A stretch of 6,145 bases of DNA from an uncultured Clostridia bacterium. GTDB lineage: Bacteria > Bacillota > Clostridia > UBA1381. Where the stretch lies: the NCBI GenBank assembly GCA_934454745.1, contig CAKSGP010000096.1, positions 1-6,145 on the forward strand, written 5' to 3'. The notes below the pieces were generated by a model. It was not told the origin of the DNA. It ran no database searches and saw only the letters and a list, made by a program, of their open reading frames with translations. Every line of letters begins with the position of its first letter. Within the stretch, counting starts at the first letter, position 1. The translations under genes and the position numbers were made by a program. This document shows positions 4,003-6,145 of this stretch, in pieces.

Positions 4003-6145
4003 ATGAAACAAATCAATATGTTACCGCAAAGGACGCCTTTAAGAAAACCCATACTTTCGGACCTGATCCCTACCTTGCTCATTATTCTTTGTTCACGTTC
4101 GGAGGTTATGGGAACATCACCCTTTGCGGCGGCGTTTTTTGCGGCGGCCTACGATAAGCGTATTGCATACATAGGGATATGTGCGTCCCTTATAGGCATA
4201 GGGACAAGCTCTTTAGGCTTTAGCCAAATCCCCAAATATCTTATTATACTTACTGCCTATTGGCTATTTTGCAAATTATGGAAAAAGGAGAATACCATAA
4301 CTAATTCAATAGCCGTAGGAGCATCGGTTATAGCCGGCGGAGGAGTAATGCTCTTTGCAGCCTTTAACGGTCTATTTGACTTGCTCCTGCTTTTTACCGA
4401 GGCTATAACCTCCTCGCTTATGTACATAATATTTAAAAAGGCAAGAGAGGTGACAGAGGATTTCCACCGCAGACATGGTATGACCTCAGAGGAGTACATA
4501 AGCTTTGCCATAACCGTCGGAGTGGTGCTTTCGGGGCTTTATGGAATCGGCGGCTACGGAATAAGCCTTACCCACATTTTAGCATCATATATTTTGCTTG
4601 TTACAGCACTTAATACCTCCATATCCACTGCCGCCTGCACAGGACTTTGTATCGGGTTTATGTCCTCAATGTCAGAGTCGGGAGCAGTTATAATGATGGG
4701 CGTTTACGGCTTCGGTGCATTATTTGCAAGCTTTATGAACGCATACAGGCGGATAGGCTGTTTTATTGGCTATATATGTGCAATGTCTGTAATGCTTATA
4801 TATGCACAAACCGCCTACGATATAGGTGCAGGTTCGTTAAATGCACTAATCGGCGGTGTGCTGTTTCTTATAACACCAAAAACCATAATCGGATATATGC
4901 GTAGCTTTTTTGCAAAATCAATGGAGGTGGAGTCAGTAAACCCCACAAACCGTATGCGTGAATATCTTTCAATGCGATTATCAAAAACGGCAGAAGCATT
5001 CTCCAGCCTCCACGAGTGCTTTTTCGCAATGACTGAAGGACGGCTTAAAAAATACTCTGACGATATCGGCGTAATCCTTGACGAAACCGCCGATCGTGTT
5101 TGCGATAACTGTAAAATGTGCGGTAAATGCTGGCAGACGGATTTCCGCAAAACATATAAAAATATGCTTGAGCTAATCGGCATAATCGAACATTCGGGCA
5201 AGCTTACGGCTGATAATGTTCCCCAGCAGTTCGGGGCAAAATGTGAGAATACGGAGGAATTTATAAACGAAATAAATCACGTGTATGAGCTGTATAAAAG
5301 GGACGTTCTGCGTCGCTCTGATGCGGTAACCACACGAAACCTGATATCAATGCAGTATAATGAGCTTAATAAGCTGTTTTTGGGAATGGCAGAGGATGTT
5401 GGCGAGGGATTTTCCTTTATGGAGGAGGACGAGGAACGTATTGTAAACGGACTTGACAAGGCTGGGATAATCCCCTATGAAATAAGTGCAATAGAGAGCA
5501 CAAGCGGATTATGTGAGGTATACCTAAGACTTCCGCCTGCTGTGTCACATTCGGTTACAGAGGGTGTAATATCCGATGTATTAGGCAGGGCAATGAGCTA
5601 TGAAAAAACGGAACAGGGACTGTCAAAATATTCATCAGGTGCTGTGTATGAAATAGAAAAAGCCATATTACAGCTCCCCCGTGAGGGTTACGGCGTAAAC
5701 GGCGACAGCGTTACCGCCTTTAGCGTAGGTTGTGCAAAATTCTACTGCATAATAGCTGACGGAATGGGAAGCGGAAGCGAGGCACAGTATGAAAGCGGTG
5801 CTGTGTGTCGGCTCCTTACAAGCTTTTTACAGGCAGGCTTTGGTGTTAAGACTGCACTTGGAATTCTAAACTCCTCAATGTGCCTTAATATGGAAAACGA
5901 AATATATTCAACCATTGACCTTTTGTGTATTGATTTATATACTGCCGAGGCACATATGTATAAAATAGGCAGTGCCCAGACTTTAATGCTTAACGGTGGC
6001 GATATTAAAACCATTGCATCATCATCTGTTCCTGCAGGAATTTTATCGGATATCCGTCTTGATAAAAAGAGTGTTGCCCTTAAGGAGGGAGATGTGATAC
6101 TTATGATGAGCGACGGCATCACCGAATCGGGATTTAGCGTATCAC
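4003..6145 (+). CDS. spoIIE: Stage II sporulation protein E (membrane-bound PP2C-family serine phosphatase), 3' end cut off by window
   Basis: SpoIIE acts at the asymmetric septum, where it dephosphorylates the anti-anti-sigma factor SpoIIAA and so releases sigma-F in the forespore; it also associates with FtsZ. 714 codons are visible. Residues ~20-300 are a multi-pass membrane domain, opening with the family-like SPFAAAFFAA stretch. Residues ~300-540 form the cytoplasmic regulatory region, with CDNCKMCGKCW (367-377). The PP2C domain follows: GDSVTAF, IIADGMGSGSEA with metal-binding Asp586, STIDLLCIDL, and MSDGI with metal-binding Asp704. Bacillus subtilis SpoIIE is 827 aa, so perhaps 60-110 residues lie beyond the edge. 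The start at 4003 is favoured by AAAGGA upstream (spacing 10 nt, rather long); the next in-frame ATG is 4018. It is divergent from repA and preceded by Spo0A-like boxes. No frameshift or lost catalytic residue is seen. Confidence 0.95.
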   Translation, partial: MKQINMLPQRTPLRKPILSDLIPTLLIILCSRSEVMGTSPFAAAFFAAAYDKRIAYIGICASLIGIGTSSLGFSQIPKYLIILTAYWLFCKLWKKENTITNSIAVGASVIAGGGVMLFAAFNGLFDLLLLFTEAITSSLMYIIFKKAREVTEDFHRRHGMTSEEYISFAITVGVVLSGLYGIGGYGISLTHILASYILLVTALNTSISTAACTGLCIGFMSSMSESGAVIMMGVYGFGALFASFMNAYRRIGCFIGYICAMSVMLIYAQTAYDIGAGSLNALIGGVLFLITPKTIIGYMRSFFAKSMEVESVNPTNRMREYLSMRLSKTAEAFSSLHECFFAMTEGRLKKYSDDIGVILDETADRVCDNCKMCGKCWQTDFRKTYKNMLELIGIIEHSGKLTADNVPQQFGAKCENTEEFINEINHVYELYKRDVLRRSDAVTTRNLISMQYNELNKLFLGMAEDVGEGFSFMEEDEERIVNGLDKAGIIPYEISAIESTSGLCEVYLRLPPAVSHSVTEGVISDVLGRAMSYEKTEQGLSKYSSGAVYEIEKAILQLPREGYGVNGDSVTAFSVGCAKFYCIIADGMGSGSEAQYESGAVCRLLTSFLQAGFGVKTALGILNSSMCLNMENEIYSTIDLLCIDLYTAEAHMYKIGSAQTLMLNGGDIKTIASSSVPAGILSDIRLDKKSVALKEGDVILMMSDGITESGFSVS

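Noticed and set aside
4122..4147. Duplicated TTTGCGGCGGC near the start of spoIIE
   Set aside because: It encodes the alanine-rich FAAAFFAAA stretch typical of the SpoIIE first membrane region, so it is explained by coding.
3867..4157. 96-aa plus-strand open frame over the spoIIE promoter
   Set aside because: It spans the promoter elements and overlaps the start of spoIIE in another frame. It has no recognisable domain; spoIIE clearly owns this strand.
4815..5201. 128-aa minus-strand open frame inside spoIIE, and a similar one at 5742-6122
   Set aside because: Both are antisense to highly conserved spoIIE domains, rich in Ser and Ile as expected of reverse-strand shadows, and have no ribosome-binding or domain support.

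Overview
The window looks like chromosomal DNA from a spore-forming, low-to-moderate GC Firmicute, most likely a Clostridia-class anaerobe. The evidence is a full-bodied spoIIE gene, a RepA_N-type replication initiator gene of the kind common in clostridial mobile elements, purine-rich Shine-Dalgarno sites and consensus sigma-A promoters. No species can be named from the sequence alone.

Layout, left to right. (1) 1-1523 and 1537-3075, both on the minus strand, are two adjacent paralogous stand-alone adenylation enzymes (DltA/NRPS A-domain type). They are 13 bp apart and are transcribed leftward from a near-perfect extended -10 sigma-A promoter at 3112-3140. The leftmost gene runs off the window just before its expected C-terminus. 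(2) 3076-3382 holds no gene. It contains that promoter, a small GC-rich hairpin (3224-3239), an 87 % AT block (3241-3300) with a 17-bp palindromic element, and three palindromic repeats at an exact 23-bp period (3314-3382). (3) 3383-3793, minus strand, is a short RepA_N-domain replication initiator gene. Its 3' end carries 12-bp tandem repeats made of TTTTCCAC(A), which resemble DnaA boxes. DnaA-like boxes, iteron-like palindromes and an AT-rich block together look like a RepA_N-type replication origin, or the remains of one. (4) 3794-4002 is a divergent control region. It holds the repA ribosome-binding site and, on the plus strand, a TGCTATAAT extended -10 preceded by three Spo0A-box-like sites. 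(5) 4003-6145, plus strand, is spoIIE: N-terminal membrane domain, cysteine-containing central domain and PP2C phosphatase domain. It is open at the right edge after the SDG metal-binding motif.

How the parts fit. spoIIE is a core sporulation gene whose activation by Spo0A is known in other spore formers, and the promoter seen here is consistent with that. The two adenylation genes form their own operon, probably charging amino acids onto a carrier protein that is not in view. The repA/origin-like block sits between the two units and reads as an accessory insertion or a domesticated replicon remnant next to a conserved sporulation locus. No integrase, transposase or attachment site is visible to prove insertion.
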